Assembly: GCA_947683425.1 (NCBI GenBank)
Contig: CANTUQ010000020.1
Coordinates: 496,001-560,000 of the forward strand
Length of the DNA: 64,000 bases
Direction: 5' to 3'
Source: Excoecaria cochinchinensis
Taxonomy: Eukaryota > Streptophyta > Magnoliopsida > Malpighiales > Euphorbiaceae
The notes beneath the pieces are model-generated. The model was not told the origin of the DNA and made no database searches. It saw only the letters and a list, made by a program, of their open reading frames with translations. Below, in pieces: positions 34,601 to 44,945 of the stretch (position 1 is its first letter; each line of letters opens with the position of its first letter). Position numbers and translations under genes: made by a program.

Positions 34601-36386
34601 GAATGCTCTTATAAGTGCTCCTATTATTGCTGCTCCTAATTGGGAATTACCATTTGAGATTATGTGTGATGCAAGTGATCTTGCGGTGGGTTGTGTATTA
34701 GGCCAAAGACATGGTAAGAATTTGCATGTGATATATTATGCTAGTCATACTTTGTCTCCTCCTCAAGTTAATTATACAACAACTGAAAAAGAAATGTTAG
34801 CTGTGGTATATGCATGTGATAAGTTTAGATCATACTTGTTGGGATCTAAAGTTATAATCTATACCGATCATGCTGCATTGAGGTATTTATTTGCAAAGAA
34901 AGATGCTAAACCTAGGTTGATTCGTTGGGTATTGTTATTGCAAGAGTTTGACCTTGTAATTAAAGATAAAAAGGGAAGTGAAAATCTTGTTGCTGACCAT
35001 TTGTCTAGATTAGAAAATAATGAACAAACTTTAGGTGATGGTATTGAAATTAATGAAACATTTCCGGATGAAGCCTTGATGTCAATTTTGAATATGCATG
35101 AGCCTTGGTATGCTGATTTTGCTAACTATCTTGCTGCTGGAATTGTACCTGAAAATTTGACATGGCAACAAAAGAAGAAATTCTTTAGTGATGTTAAAAA
35201 TTATCTTTGGGAAGAACCTTACTTGTTTAAGATAGGTGGGGATGGTATAATTCTTCGTTGTGTAAGTGAGGAGGAGTATCAAAACATTTTGATGCATTGT
35301 CATGGTGCATTATATTCTGGTCATAATGGTACTAATAAAACTGCATCTAGAGTGCTTGAATGTGGATTCTTTTGTCCAACTTTATTTCATGATGCAAAGA
35401 TTTATGTAGCTAAATGTGATAAATGTCAAAGGGTTGGTAATATTGGGAGAAGAGATGAAATGCCTTTGAATAATATATTGGAAGTTGAAGTGTTTGATGT
35501 ATGGGGGATTGACTTCATGGGTCCCTTCCCCACTTCTTTTGGTCAAAACTATATCTTGGTTGGAGTAGATTATGTATCAAAATGGGTTGAAGCCAAAGCC
35601 ACACCTACCAATGATTCAAAGGTAGTGATTAAGTTTTTGAAGAAGCTTTTCTCAAGATTTGGAGTGCCAAGAGCCATCATAAGTGATGGAGGTAAGCATT
35701 TCATTAACCGTTCTTTTGACTCATTATTGCAAAAATATGGAGTTCATCATAGAGTAGCTACACCATATCACCCACAAACAAGTGGTCAAGTGGAAGTGTC
35801 AAATAGGGAATTAAAGTGGATATTAGAAAAAACAGTCTCTACTTCTAGGAAGGATTGGGCACATAAATTAGATGATGCTTTGTGGGTATATCGCACTGCA
35901 TTCAAAGCTCCAATTGGAATGACACCATATAGGATGGTTTATGGTAAAGCGTGTCATTTACCTGTGGAGTTAGAACATAAAGCATATTGGGCCATTAGAA
36001 CTTTAAATTATGATCTTAAAGATGCAAGTGTCAAAAGATGTTTACAATTGAATGAGTTAGATGAATTGAGACTTCTTGCATTTGAGAATGCTAAGATTTA
36101 TAAAGAAAGGACTAAAAAATGGCATGATGCACATATACGGATTAAAAATTTTAATATTGGGGACAAGGTCTTATTGTATAATTCAAGATTGAAACTCTTT
36201 CCGGGAAAATTAAGATCAAGATGGAGTGGACCTTTTGAAGTTACACAAGTTTTTGATCAAGGATTTTTGGAACTTAAAAATAATAAAAATGAGTTATTTA
36301 AAACCAATGGTCAAAGATGTAAAGTGTATTTGGAGGAAACATTTCATGGAAGGGAGGTTTCATTTCTTTCATTAAAAATGATTTGA
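31569..36386 (+). CDS. E3 gag C-terminus plus pol (protease, RT, RNase H, integrase)
   Basis: 1605 codons without a stop. The first dozen codons overlap gag in another frame; real homology begins at HHNLPRELL. Order: zinc knuckle CNICGQQGHPSEVC (116-129); CpG-island-encoded SVASATPVAVATE repeats (about 297-345); protease D463 (CDLGASINLM); RT with FMDD at 885-888; RNase H around D1033 (MCDASDLAVG); H2C2 zinc domain; integrase D1315, D1373 and E1409 (D-x57-D-x35-E); C-terminal RWSGPFEV. All catalytic residues looked for are present. No chromodomain. It would process and copy element RNA and insert the cDNA. Confidence 0.93.
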   Translation: MGKIQRIAKDVSHHNLPRELLMQTFYNGVNPTTRGTIDAAAGGSLMRKTTEAAFELLEEMSMNNCMWPTERSKDSNSTNVRGVHAIDLMVALQAQVEALTHKLNNMGMGSSQPNRCNICGQQGHPSEVCNINSTEEQVSFIQGQGRGNPFSNTYNPGWRNHPNFSWGNSSNQNKGVNFQPPQDRFGALEVKMDRFLEGINMKFNSQEENQKRLENKFDQITKNQASSIHNLEVQIGQLAKALPSRLQGTLPSNTEENPREHLKAINLRSGKSYTNEFVITNKNGEFQENKKKNDSSVASATPVAVATEEKQIKVPGATLGAIPDVNATAGGESSVAIATPIAVATEGASKANSSKIFQPCPPFPQRLKRQNQDKQFQSFIDKLKHLHINLNFIEAISQIPNYAKFLKELISKKRSWEDISTIALTEACSSIITNNLPTKLKDNGSFTIPCTLGDKEFPKCLCDLGASINLMPYSIFKKLGLDYVKPTSMVLQLADQSIKKPYGIVEDVLVKVDKFILPADFVILDFAYDEKCPLILGRPFMRTGRALVDVYEGTLVLRVGDDSVEYHMEKALKYPMDENVCMKIDVIDACVVEVLENADEEEVQMEEEVHEEVEQESFRSEPLIRNEAPLPPSIESPPNVDLKELPSHLRYAFLGLNHTLPIIISNKLNKEQEHALLEVVRKRIKSIGWQISDLKGISPNVVMHRINMEDDFKPKADRQRRLNPHMKEVVKKEVIKLLDAGIIYPISDSDWVSPIHCVPKKGGMTVVRNENGDLIPTRTTTGWRVCIDYRKLNLATRKDHFPLPFIDQMLERIAGHSHYCFLDGYSGYFQIFIYPSDQEKTTFTCPYGTFAYRRMPFGLCNAPATFQRCMTSIFGDMIEDIMEVFMDDFSVYGDSFELCLKNLDKVLARCEETNLVLNWEKCHFMVDEGIVLGHKISSKGIEVDRAKTELIEKLPPPTTLKGVRSFLGHAGFYRRFIKDFSLIAKPLTNLLVKDVSFEFSKECMHAFETLKNALISAPIIAAPNWELPFEIMCDASDLAVGCVLGQRHGKNLHVIYYASHTLSPPQVNYTTTEKEMLAVVYACDKFRSYLLGSKVIIYTDHAALRYLFAKKDAKPRLIRWVLLLQEFDLVIKDKKGSENLVADHLSRLENNEQTLGDGIEINETFPDEALMSILNMHEPWYADFANYLAAGIVPENLTWQQKKKFFSDVKNYLWEEPYLFKIGGDGIILRCVSEEEYQNILMHCHGALYSGHNGTNKTASRVLECGFFCPTLFHDAKIYVAKCDKCQRVGNIGRRDEMPLNNILEVEVFDVWGIDFMGPFPTSFGQNYILVGVDYVSKWVEAKATPTNDSKVVIKFLKKLFSRFGVPRAIISDGGKHFINRSFDSLLQKYGVHHRVATPYHPQTSGQVEVSNRELKWILEKTVSTSRKDWAHKLDDALWVYRTAFKAPIGMTPYRMVYGKACHLPVELEHKAYWAIRTLNYDLKDASVKRCLQLNELDELRLLAFENAKIYKERTKKWHDAHIRIKNFNIGDKVLLYNSRLKLFPGKLRSRWSGPFEVTQVFDQGFLELKNNKNELFKTNGQRCKVYLEETFHGREVSFLSLKMI
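32454..32612 (+). repeat. CGCG palindrome island inside the E3 gag-pol frame
   Basis: The TGTCGCGA/TCGCGACA motifs seen in the LTR recur here within coding sequence and stay in frame, giving two copies of SVAxATPxAVATE separated by about 30 residues. The palindrome TGTCGCGATCGCGACA is at 32570-32585. Confidence 0.85.
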
Positions 36387-37099
36387 TGGTTACTTGGTTT
36401 AACTTTTCTTTTTAATTAAATGTTTTATTATATGTGATATTGGTATATACTAATGTCGTTCTTTTTGTTCCACATATGTTTTTCATATGTAAATTTATTT
36501 TATATACCTTTGTGTGTTGTTTTTGGAAGGAAAAGCAAATGTGATTTTTAAAAGTACATTCTGTCGCGAGCGCGACATTGTCGCGAACGCGACAGAATGA
36601 GGGAAGTGTATTTTAGACTTCATCGCGACGGCGCGACGGTGCATATCATCGCGACAGAAAAATTGGATATTGAAAAATTTCATTCTGTCGCGATCGCGAC
36701 GTTTTCGCGATGTCGCGATGGAGAGCGGGAAAATTTGTCGCGATGACGCGACGTATAACGCGATGTTTAAATTTTTCATTTCTGTTCTGTCGCGATCGCG
36801 GCATTGTCGCGACGTCGCGACAGAACGCGGAATTCGATTTTTTTTAGGGCAAACCAACCGTTTGGATTTCAATTAATTCCCCACTTTCTCTTTTTCTTCC
36901 CTCATAACTTCTCTTTTTATTTTATTTTCTGCCTCTTCAGTTTTCTTCTATCAAATTTCGCACGATTCTCTCAAGATTTTCTCCCGATTTTTTTCTAACT
37001 TCCAAACTCAAATATCGTTTGCTTCTTCTTCTATACATCTGTTGTTTTTATTTTTCTTTTTCTTCTCGTATTGTTCTTCATTTGGAAACCGATTTAGAC
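36387..37099 (+). other. E3 pol-ORF3 spacer with CGCG palindrome array
   Basis: No gene. From about 36560 to 36826 lies the densest array of the window: for example TCGCGATCGCGA near 36688 and 36790, and the perfect palindrome TGTCGCGACGTCGCGACA at 36805-36822. After it comes a CT-rich leader to ORF3 (about 36880-37085). Confidence 0.8.
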
Positions 37100-38368
37100 A
37101 TGGTGAGAACAAAGCATGTAGGCGACAAAAGCCGAGGGAAACGCCCGATGGGGGAGTCCAGCGCTCAAAGAGATGACCCACCTCTTGATTCTTTGATTTT
37201 TCAAAACAGGTATGAATGCCCTTTTAAAATTTTCTCTGATGAAGAGGGTGAAAAGTTTGTCTATTTTGCCAAAAAATCGTATGTAGGGCTGTGGGCACTT
37301 GATTTTGCTATATTAAATACAATGGGTTTAAATGACCAGATTAATAATTTTCTGAGATGTATGAAATGGGGGCAATTCATCACTTATTCTTTACCTGTAC
37401 GTAAGGACTGGGCGTTGGAATTTTTTGTTACATTAGAGTATGTGGATAAAGGTAGGGATTCAATGAAATTTAGGCATCAGGGTGTTACTTATACGTTTAC
37501 ATATACTGATTTGCATACCAGGTTTGGTTTTCCTTTAAATGGTAAGCGGTTTGATTCCCATTTGTTTCAGCCTTCCCCTGTGTGGCAAAAATTGTCTGGA
37601 CTTGAACGTTTTAATAACAAAAATTCTACTAATAGGCAAATTCAAGACCATGCTTTAATGATTTTTCATAAATTTCTATGCCATGCCATGTTTGGGAGAG
37701 TTGAAAGTACAAAGGTCCAAACAAAGGATTTGTTTGTTTTAGATTTATTGCAATCTAACAAAACACCTGATTCCATTGATTTTATACTTGATGGCCTTTA
37801 TCATGCGTCTACTGCCCGTAGTAAATCTGTGGGTATGTGTCATATGGTAACAGGAATTATTTTGGGATGTTTGGGAGATTTGCCTAATTTTGTAATGGAT
37901 GAAAAAGAAACAATTCCTTTGTTGGATGTGGTGTATTTGCGTAGAGCTAATATTTTAACCAAGGGAGCATGGCCCCCAAGGTTTGTTGATAGATGTGCAG
38001 GTGGATCAAGTCGGGTTGACCCTAATTTGGCTGGACCAAGTGTGCCTCGTGATAGGGCACGTGAGTCAGCATCTGCAGCTCCTGCTCATGACTCCTCAAG
38101 TGAGGACGAGGCGGCTGTTGGTGCTGATAATGCTGAGAGGAGGACTAATCGAGACGCTGCTGTAGATTTGGAGCCTATTTTGCACCGATTGGAGGGTATT
38201 GAGGCCACCAATCAGAGTATGGCAGCTAGAATGGATGTGCTGGAAACTGATGTGCGGACGGTGTTAAAGAATCAAAAGAGCTTGGGCCGCAAACTCCTGA
38301 GTTTCTTCCGCAAGCAGAATGTGGACCTTTCTCCTTCTCCTCCAAGCTCTCCTAGTGGGAGTTTCTGA
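37100..38368 (+). CDS. E3 ORF3, Athila-type downstream protein of unknown function
   Basis: 422 codons from ATG 37100 (MVRTKHVGDKSRGKRPMG); an upstream in-frame extension lacks an ATG. The body (FQNRYECPFKIFSDEEGEKF, then HTRFGFPLNG) resembles the plant Athila 'ORF-1'/putative transposon protein family. A Ser/Asp-rich linker (about residues 310-355) leads to a predicted coiled coil (LEPILHRLEGIEATNQS onward) and a basic tail. I see no signal peptide or membrane segment, so I would not call it env. Function unknown. The frame is intact, which fits a young element. Confidence 0.75.
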   Translation: MVRTKHVGDKSRGKRPMGESSAQRDDPPLDSLIFQNRYECPFKIFSDEEGEKFVYFAKKSYVGLWALDFAILNTMGLNDQINNFLRCMKWGQFITYSLPVRKDWALEFFVTLEYVDKGRDSMKFRHQGVTYTFTYTDLHTRFGFPLNGKRFDSHLFQPSPVWQKLSGLERFNNKNSTNRQIQDHALMIFHKFLCHAMFGRVESTKVQTKDLFVLDLLQSNKTPDSIDFILDGLYHASTARSKSVGMCHMVTGIILGCLGDLPNFVMDEKETIPLLDVVYLRRANILTKGAWPPRFVDRCAGGSSRVDPNLAGPSVPRDRARESASAAPAHDSSSEDEAAVGADNAERRTNRDAAVDLEPILHRLEGIEATNQSMAARMDVLETDVRTVLKNQKSLGRKLLSFFRKQNVDLSPSPPSSPSGSF

Positions 38369-40113
38369 AGTTTGTCTCCTTTCTCTTTCTTTGTTTTGTT
38401 ATTGTTTTAATTTTTGTTTTGTTTATGTTAGTTTGTTTCATTTATTCCGTTTTACACAATGAGGACATTGTGTCCTTTAAGTGTGGGGGGAATGTTTTGT
38501 GTTTTGATATGTTTTCTGTTTTTAATAAATATATGTATGTATGGTTATATTTATGTATATTTGTGTAGTATAGCTTGTGTTTGCATGAACTGCTAGATTT
38601 AGGTATGTGTTGTTTTATATTGTTTTAGGTTGTTTTAGGCAAAACATTTTGGAGCTCAGTATTTGATGAATATTTGAAAATTACAGCATGTATAGGTTTT
38701 ATGTTTTTGACCATTAGCTTAGATAGTAACTTTTTGACCATTTTCCTTATTTGTTTTACTTTAGCTTTTTGTTGTACATAGTGAAGGGTATGACTTAGCA
38801 AAACACTTTGGTGTAGGTTTTTTTTAAGTTAAATATCTTTTTATATGTAAAAAAAAGATTGTTTTGCCAATTTATTGCCTATGATAGTTTAAACTATAGC
38901 CATGTGAGCTTTTGAAGCCTTATACACAAATTTTTCATTGTATGAGAGCCTTCTTATGCCATATCCTCTAGAACTTGTTTGTAATAAATTTCGAGATTAC
39001 ATTTTAGTAGAGGATGTACACGGGATATGATAAGGGCATTTAGAATGATCCTATTTTGGCTTACTTTTAAAATAACTTTACCTTTTGACTTTAGGTAGCC
39101 AATTTTGAGCCTATATCTGTTTTTTCTTGTTTAACATACTAATAACCAAACTTTTGCTTAAACAAGGCCTAATTTCTTTGTAATTACCTTATTGTGGAGG
39201 GATTAGGATTGATATAGCAATGGAGATATAATTGTTATTGAAAAGCATGAAATTAGTAAAAATTCCTTCTTTTCAAAGTTAGAATTCCAGCTGCTAGTAG
39301 AAACAAAATAAAAGAGAAAGAAAAAATGGGATTAGCAAGATGTACATCTAAATTACTTATGTGTGGGATGGAGCATTAAAATGCACCTACACTAAATTCT
39401 CTTGCTGTCCTAACATTTTAAAAAAAAAAAGAAAAAAGAAAAAAAAAAAGAGAAAAAAATATAGTAAGAGCTAGCAGCAAATTTATATTCTTAAGAAGGG
39501 AATTTGATTAAAAAAATCATGCTTGTTGCTATTCTGATTTGGTTAATTCTCCTATGTTATATTAATGCTTTTCTCTGCACAATAATAGCTACTTAAACCC
39601 AAAATGTTCTTACCTTAACCTAAGCCACATTACAACCCTTTTAAGACCCTTTGATCCTCTTTACTACCTTTTACTAGTAGTGGAGATTTTTATTACTTAC
39701 AAGCTTATGGTATGTAATGGCATAATCAAGGAATGAGGGAAAACACTAACCTTTATACACTTGAGTGATTGAGTGTTTATCAAAATAAGTGTTGAGTGAA
39801 AATTATCTTAGGCAATGCTTTGTGTGAAATAATCTCTTACATGTGTTAAGATATTTAATTTCTTGAGATCAAACATCATTGTGTTTTGCCATTTCATGGT
39901 TTTCCAAATGTGCAAAGAGGGTTAAAGTTTAATGAATGATGGGAATGTTTAATTTGTTGCATATTAAGGCTAGTGTGTTAGAAGGATAATTCTATGTTTG
40001 GTGTTTTCAAATAATTATCAAATGTCTAAGTGAGCTCCAGAATATTGTGTTAGTATATATATTTTGTGTCAGTGTTTTGCTTGGGGACAAGCAAATGTTT
40101 AAGTGTGGGGGTT
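38369..40113 (+). other. E3 3' untranslated region
   Basis: No gene seen. A PPT-like phrase TTTAAGTGTGGGGGG sits at 38477-38491, about 1.6 kb upstream of the real tract, just after the imperfect palindrome ACAATGAGGACATTGTGT. An A-rich run lies at about 39420-39460. The remainder is T-rich. Confidence 0.7.
40101..40113 (+). promoter_or_regulatory. E3 polypurine tract
   Basis: AAGTGTGGGGGTT directly before the 3' LTR, following ggggacaagc, a phrase typical of Athila elements. Confidence 0.85.
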
Positions 40114-41485
40114 TGATATGAGTTTAAATAACTCATAATTAAACTATATTTTGTGGTTATAAATAATGTTTTATGTGTTTTTAGTTGTTGGAATTAGGTG
40201 TGTTTTATGTGTTTTGTTAAGTTTTGCATGTAGGAGACAAATGGAGAAAATGTGGAGGAAATGGAGAAAAGAAGAAGAATTTAGCCAAGGTAGAAAAGCT
40301 CCTGTCGCGACCGCGATAGGCGGCGCGAGCGCGACAGAGCGAGCTAAGGAAAGAAGAGAGAAAGAAGAGAAAGAGAAGAGAAGAGGAGCTATCGCGACCA
40401 AGGGAAGGCGTCGCGAGGTCGCGACAAGGCGCGGAGAAGGCACACGTGAGGAAAGGGCGAGCGAAAGACCAGGCGTGTTCTGTCGCGAGCGCGACGGCTG
40501 TCGCGATCGCGACAGAAGGATCCGTTAGACACAAAAGTTCAAATTTGAACTTGAAAAATTGCAACTTTCCTCCAACAATTATAACCTTTGTAGAAGGGCA
40601 TCTGAAGGGGCATGAGCTGATATTTTAAACACTATTCTCAACTGTAATTTAGGGATGTTAGACTTAGAATTAAACATTTGAATATTTTTCTGCAAGTTAG
40701 AATAATTTTCTTTAGTTTTTCTTAAGTAGAGTTTATGTGTTGAAGAGAAGATATTATACAAAGAAGAGGACTATAATTGGTGACTTGAAAAGGGTTGAGA
40801 AATCTCCTTCCTCAATTCTTATCTTTTAATTCTTCTTTGTAATTTTTATGATGTAAATTCTGAACTTGAATGTTTATATTAAATATTTTATTGTTCATAT
40901 TTATTCCAGTGTTCTTAATTGTAGAATTTCTCATTAGTACATTATTCATTATCATTATAAGTTTGAGTTTAATTGAGAAATAAATTTATTCTTACATCTA
41001 ATTGGAAATTCATCATTAAGATATTGTTTGAGAAATCATAATATTGAAATGGTTGCTATAGGTTGTGTTTTATTCCTAAGATTTGCATGTATAATAATCT
41101 AGTTCTTAAATGAAAGTTTGGAATTAGACTTGTATGTGTATGTTTTGGGCAGTCCTATTTATATTGAATAAGTAAATAGGAAATTTATTCAACTTGGCTT
41201 ACAAGAAAAGAATGCTAAAATCATTAAGAACAATTAATTCAAGTTCCATCTTTAAATCTAGCATCATTAATCTTTTCTATCTTCTTGGATTCACATAAAC
41301 TTGGCTTAGTTAGTTTACAAGTTAGATTAATTTAGAATCACTTCTCTATCATTTTATAATTGTAAACAAGATTAAAATCAATTAGTAATAGTGTGTAACA
41401 CGTTCCCTGTGGGATCGATATCTAAAGTACTATTGCGGTACACCGTATACTTGCGGTATGTTGCATCATTAGAAAATGCACAACA
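40114..41485 (+). repeat. E3 3' LTR (1372 bp)
   Basis: About 11 substitutions from the 5' LTR. It carries the CGCG island at about 40300-40519. Followed by the TSD aatat. Confidence 0.96.
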
Positions 41486-41980
41486 AATATAACTTGTTAA
41501 GCATAAGTCAACTTTGTGACAAAAAAAAAAAGAAGAGCAGTTTTTGAAGTAGATCATTATAGAGTTGAAGATGTTGAAACAAGAAAATCTGTTCTAAAGG
41601 GTCAAAGATTTGGAAATATTTATTTAGTTAGCCTAGAAGATATCAAGAAAAGTGAGGCTAAATATCTTATTTCAAAGGAAGATCTAAGCATTTTGCGGCA
41701 TAAAAAATTGGGTCATGCTAGCTTTCATGCAATAGAAAAGCTGGTCAGAAAAGATTTAGTGAGTGAAATGCCAAAAATGAAGATTGATAAAGATCATGTA
41801 TGCAAAGCGTGTCAACTTAGGAAGCAAACTAGAAATTTTGATAAAGCTAAGAGTGGTGTTTCCACTAAGAAGGCTTTAGAGCTTCTTCATATGAGGTTAT
41901 TTGGTCCAATAAATCATTCAAGTATTTGTGAAAAATCTTATGTGTTAAATGTGGTGGATGACTATTCTGGATATACTTGG
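41486..41980 (+). pseudogene. E0 copia pre-integrase and start of integrase core (truncated by E4)
   Basis: Resumes after the E3 TSD as NLLSISQLCD. A run of eleven A follows and disturbs the frame. From about 41530 the frame has the GAG-pre-integrase domain (HKKLGHASFHAIEKLV) with the zinc-binding pattern H...H...CKACQ. It continues to the first catalytic Asp region (VVDDYSGYTW), where it is cut by E4 at 41981. The fused reading past 41980 is LTR sequence. Confidence 0.85.
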
Positions 41981-44176
41981 TGTAGACACCGGGTCCCGAG
42001 TCAGCCTAAATCGGAGTTACCCAATGATGATAAACCGCCCTCGCGGGTAAAAATAGTTAAAAGTGATGATTTCCTTGTCAAATTTGCATTTTAGAATAAG
42101 AAAATAAATAATAAAAAATAATAATAAAAATATTTTAAAAATTAGTTTTTGAGAATGAATTTATTGTTTTTTAGTCTTACTTTAAAAAAAATAAAATAAA
42201 AAAAAAGCTCTGCCTAATAAGCACGGCTGTGCTTCTTTGAAAGTACAGCTATGCTGCTGCGCGCGAAAGCACAACCATGCTTTTTTCAGAAGCACATCGC
42301 CGAAATTGCCCCTTTTTCGCCCAGATTTGATTTTTTCCTAATTTTTGAGTTCAAATTAAATTCTAAAACACTGTTTTTAGATAATTAATTAATAAAACTT
42401 GATTTTATCATTAAAAACACAGGGATTTGAATTAAAATAAAATTCTTTTCCCTAATTGAATTAGGGCATCATTTTTTACATCCTATAAATATTTTATGAT
42501 GAAAAATCAAAGGGGCTCTCCACTATTTTTTTTTTTCATCAGAATTTTCTACATTCTTTCTCCATGATTATTATTTTTTTCATCAGAATTTTCTACATTC
42601 TTTCTCCATTATTATTTTTTCACATCAGAATTTTTCCTACATTCTTTCTTCTTTGATTTATTTTCTTTTCAACAATTTCCAGATTTCTCTTTTAATTAAT
42701 AAGGTTTAATTGAGATTGGAAAATCAATTTTCAATTCTTAATTATTCCAAATTAATTTCTTTGTTTTTTATAAACACAAAGAATTGCTTTTCACTTACAA
42801 ATCAATTTTTTATTCTTAAGCATACAAATTAATTTCTTTGTTTCCTCCATAAACAAAAGTAATTAATTTTATTGCTAAATTATTTTTAAAACAATTTTCC
42901 AAGAAGATCATCACTTTACCTTTATCAAATCCAAAATTCTGAGGGTAAATATTCTGGGCTTGATTTTTATTTTCTTTTATTTTGTTTACATTTAATTTAT
43001 TCATATATATTTTATTGTTTTCATTAATGTACTTATTGTTTCCATTTATTTGTTTGTTCTATTATTGTTATATTTGTTTTATTTAATATGTTTATGTATG
43101 ATTTTATCCTTATTCATGTGAACATTGATTTCTTTTAATTCCTAACATGTACATAATTTATTTTATTTTGATTACTCATAATTTTTAGCATGTAATTAAT
43201 TAATTAATTAATTTTCATTAATCTTTTTGCCATGAAAATGGGTTATGTTAATTATGAGCACATTAATTAATCATGTCATTGTTTTAATTATTTTAATTAT
43301 TCTTTTATTTATTAATTTTTACCACTCTTTTATCATTGTTACATGTTATATTTATTGTTTATTCAATTACTTGTTTTTTTTCATCATTATTTTCATCATG
43401 TTCATATTTTTTTTATGTATTGTTTAATTAACATGTTGTATTTTATTTCATTCACGTCATTTAATTAACTTGTCATTTACAATGCATTTTTATCATTTAT
43501 TTTTTATTGTTAACATATCAATTCCATTGTCATTTTGATGTCATATTTTTTATCTTATTTTATTTCATTTTACCGTTTATTATTGATTTAATTGTTTTAA
43601 TTATTAACATTATTTTGTTTATGTTTTGTTTTTATGTCAAAACTTATTTTCTTTATTTGGGCATTTTTGGAAGTTTATTTTTTTTTTATTTTTGACTTTT
43701 GGAAGTTTATTTGAGCTCATTTTTTCTCCAAATTTTACCCTCGAATTCCTTGTGACTAGTATTTTCCGATCGTCAAATAAAATATTTTTTACTTTCGAGT
43801 GTAATTTTTGTCCCCAGTGCACTATTTACCGTCGAAAAATACTATTCACGACTAATCCGATAACTCGGTCATTATAAATCTAACCAACAAAATACGCATA
43901 CATATTATACAATAATAATACAGCGGAACAGTTTAAGCAAAAGATCTTGTTCATTAAACCAAAAGTTTTTAATATTCAAGAAATAATGAAAAAAAAAAAA
44001 AGAAAGGAACAAACACCCATTGGGTCTAGGAAGAATGACCCAAATGGGTTGTATTTTATGTGGATAGATTTTAGATGGGCTTAAATGTGTCAATTTTTTA
44101 GTTGGGTTTGATTTGTGTCAATTATTTTTGGGTGGGTTTGGGTGAATTGTTGGGTTTGGGTTAAATAGCCTATTTA

Positions 44177-44275
<99 letters not shown>

Positions 44276-44413
44276 GATATTCATGTCTACTGTTAATGCC
44301 CTTATGGTCGTTAGTGTTTATTTTTCCTATTATTATTATTATTATTATTATTATTAGTGTTGTTATTATTTTATTCATACTAGTGTTATCATTATGATTA
44401 TCATGTTGCTATC

Positions 44414-44482
<69 letters not shown>

Positions 44483-44504
44483 ATTAGGACCACTCCCCTG
44501 CCAC

Positions 44505-44555
<51 letters not shown>

Positions 44556-44724
44556 CATCATCATCATGGTTACTTTATTATTATTATTATTGTCATAATT
44601 GTTATCTTATTTATTTATTGTTAATATTATTATTTCATGCTCATCTTATTTTATTACTATTATTATTATTATTATTATTATTTTTTTTTTTTTTTTTGCT
44701 TGTGTTATTGTTATTATTGCTGTG

Positions 44725-44772
<48 letters not shown>

Positions 44773-44855
44773 TTTGCTTGTGTTATTGTTATTATTGCTG
44801 TGATTATTATTATTATTATTATTATTGTTGCTGTTGTTGTGTTGTAATATTATTA

Positions 44856-44945
<90 letters not shown>

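Larger units (their letters stand above)
29485..41485 (+). mobile_element. E3: young Ty3/gypsy Athila-like retrotransposon
   Basis: 12,001 bp flanked by aatat (29480-29484 and 41486-41490). Both LTRs are 1372 bp and I count about 11 substitutions between them (about 0.8%), making it younger than E2. TGGCGCC-type PBS, gag, one long pol frame, and an additional ORF after pol, the Athila arrangement. No chromodomain. Inserted in the E0 protease/pre-integrase junction in the same orientation. Confidence 0.96.
11140..41980 (+). mobile_element. E0: Ty1/copia SIRE/Maximus-like element split by nested insertions
   Basis: Three collinear plus-strand pieces: 11140-11529 (LTR end, PBS, start codon), 27591-29484 (gag and protease) and 41486-41980 (pre-integrase and start of integrase). 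The piece ends rejoin in sense: the protease part ends VEGLKY at 29484, and after the E3 target duplication the next piece begins NLLSISQLC, the continuation usual in copia polyproteins. The first gap is filled by LTR G with E2 inside, the second by E3. Downstream of 41980 the rest was displaced by E4 and is not found in the window. Long gag with coiled coil and late zinc knuckle suggests the SIRE/Maximus lineage. Confidence 0.85.

Noticed and set aside
37100..38368. ORF3 of E3 as an envelope gene
   Set aside because: No signal peptide, membrane segment or cleavage site is visible; it fits the Athila downstream-ORF family of unknown function.
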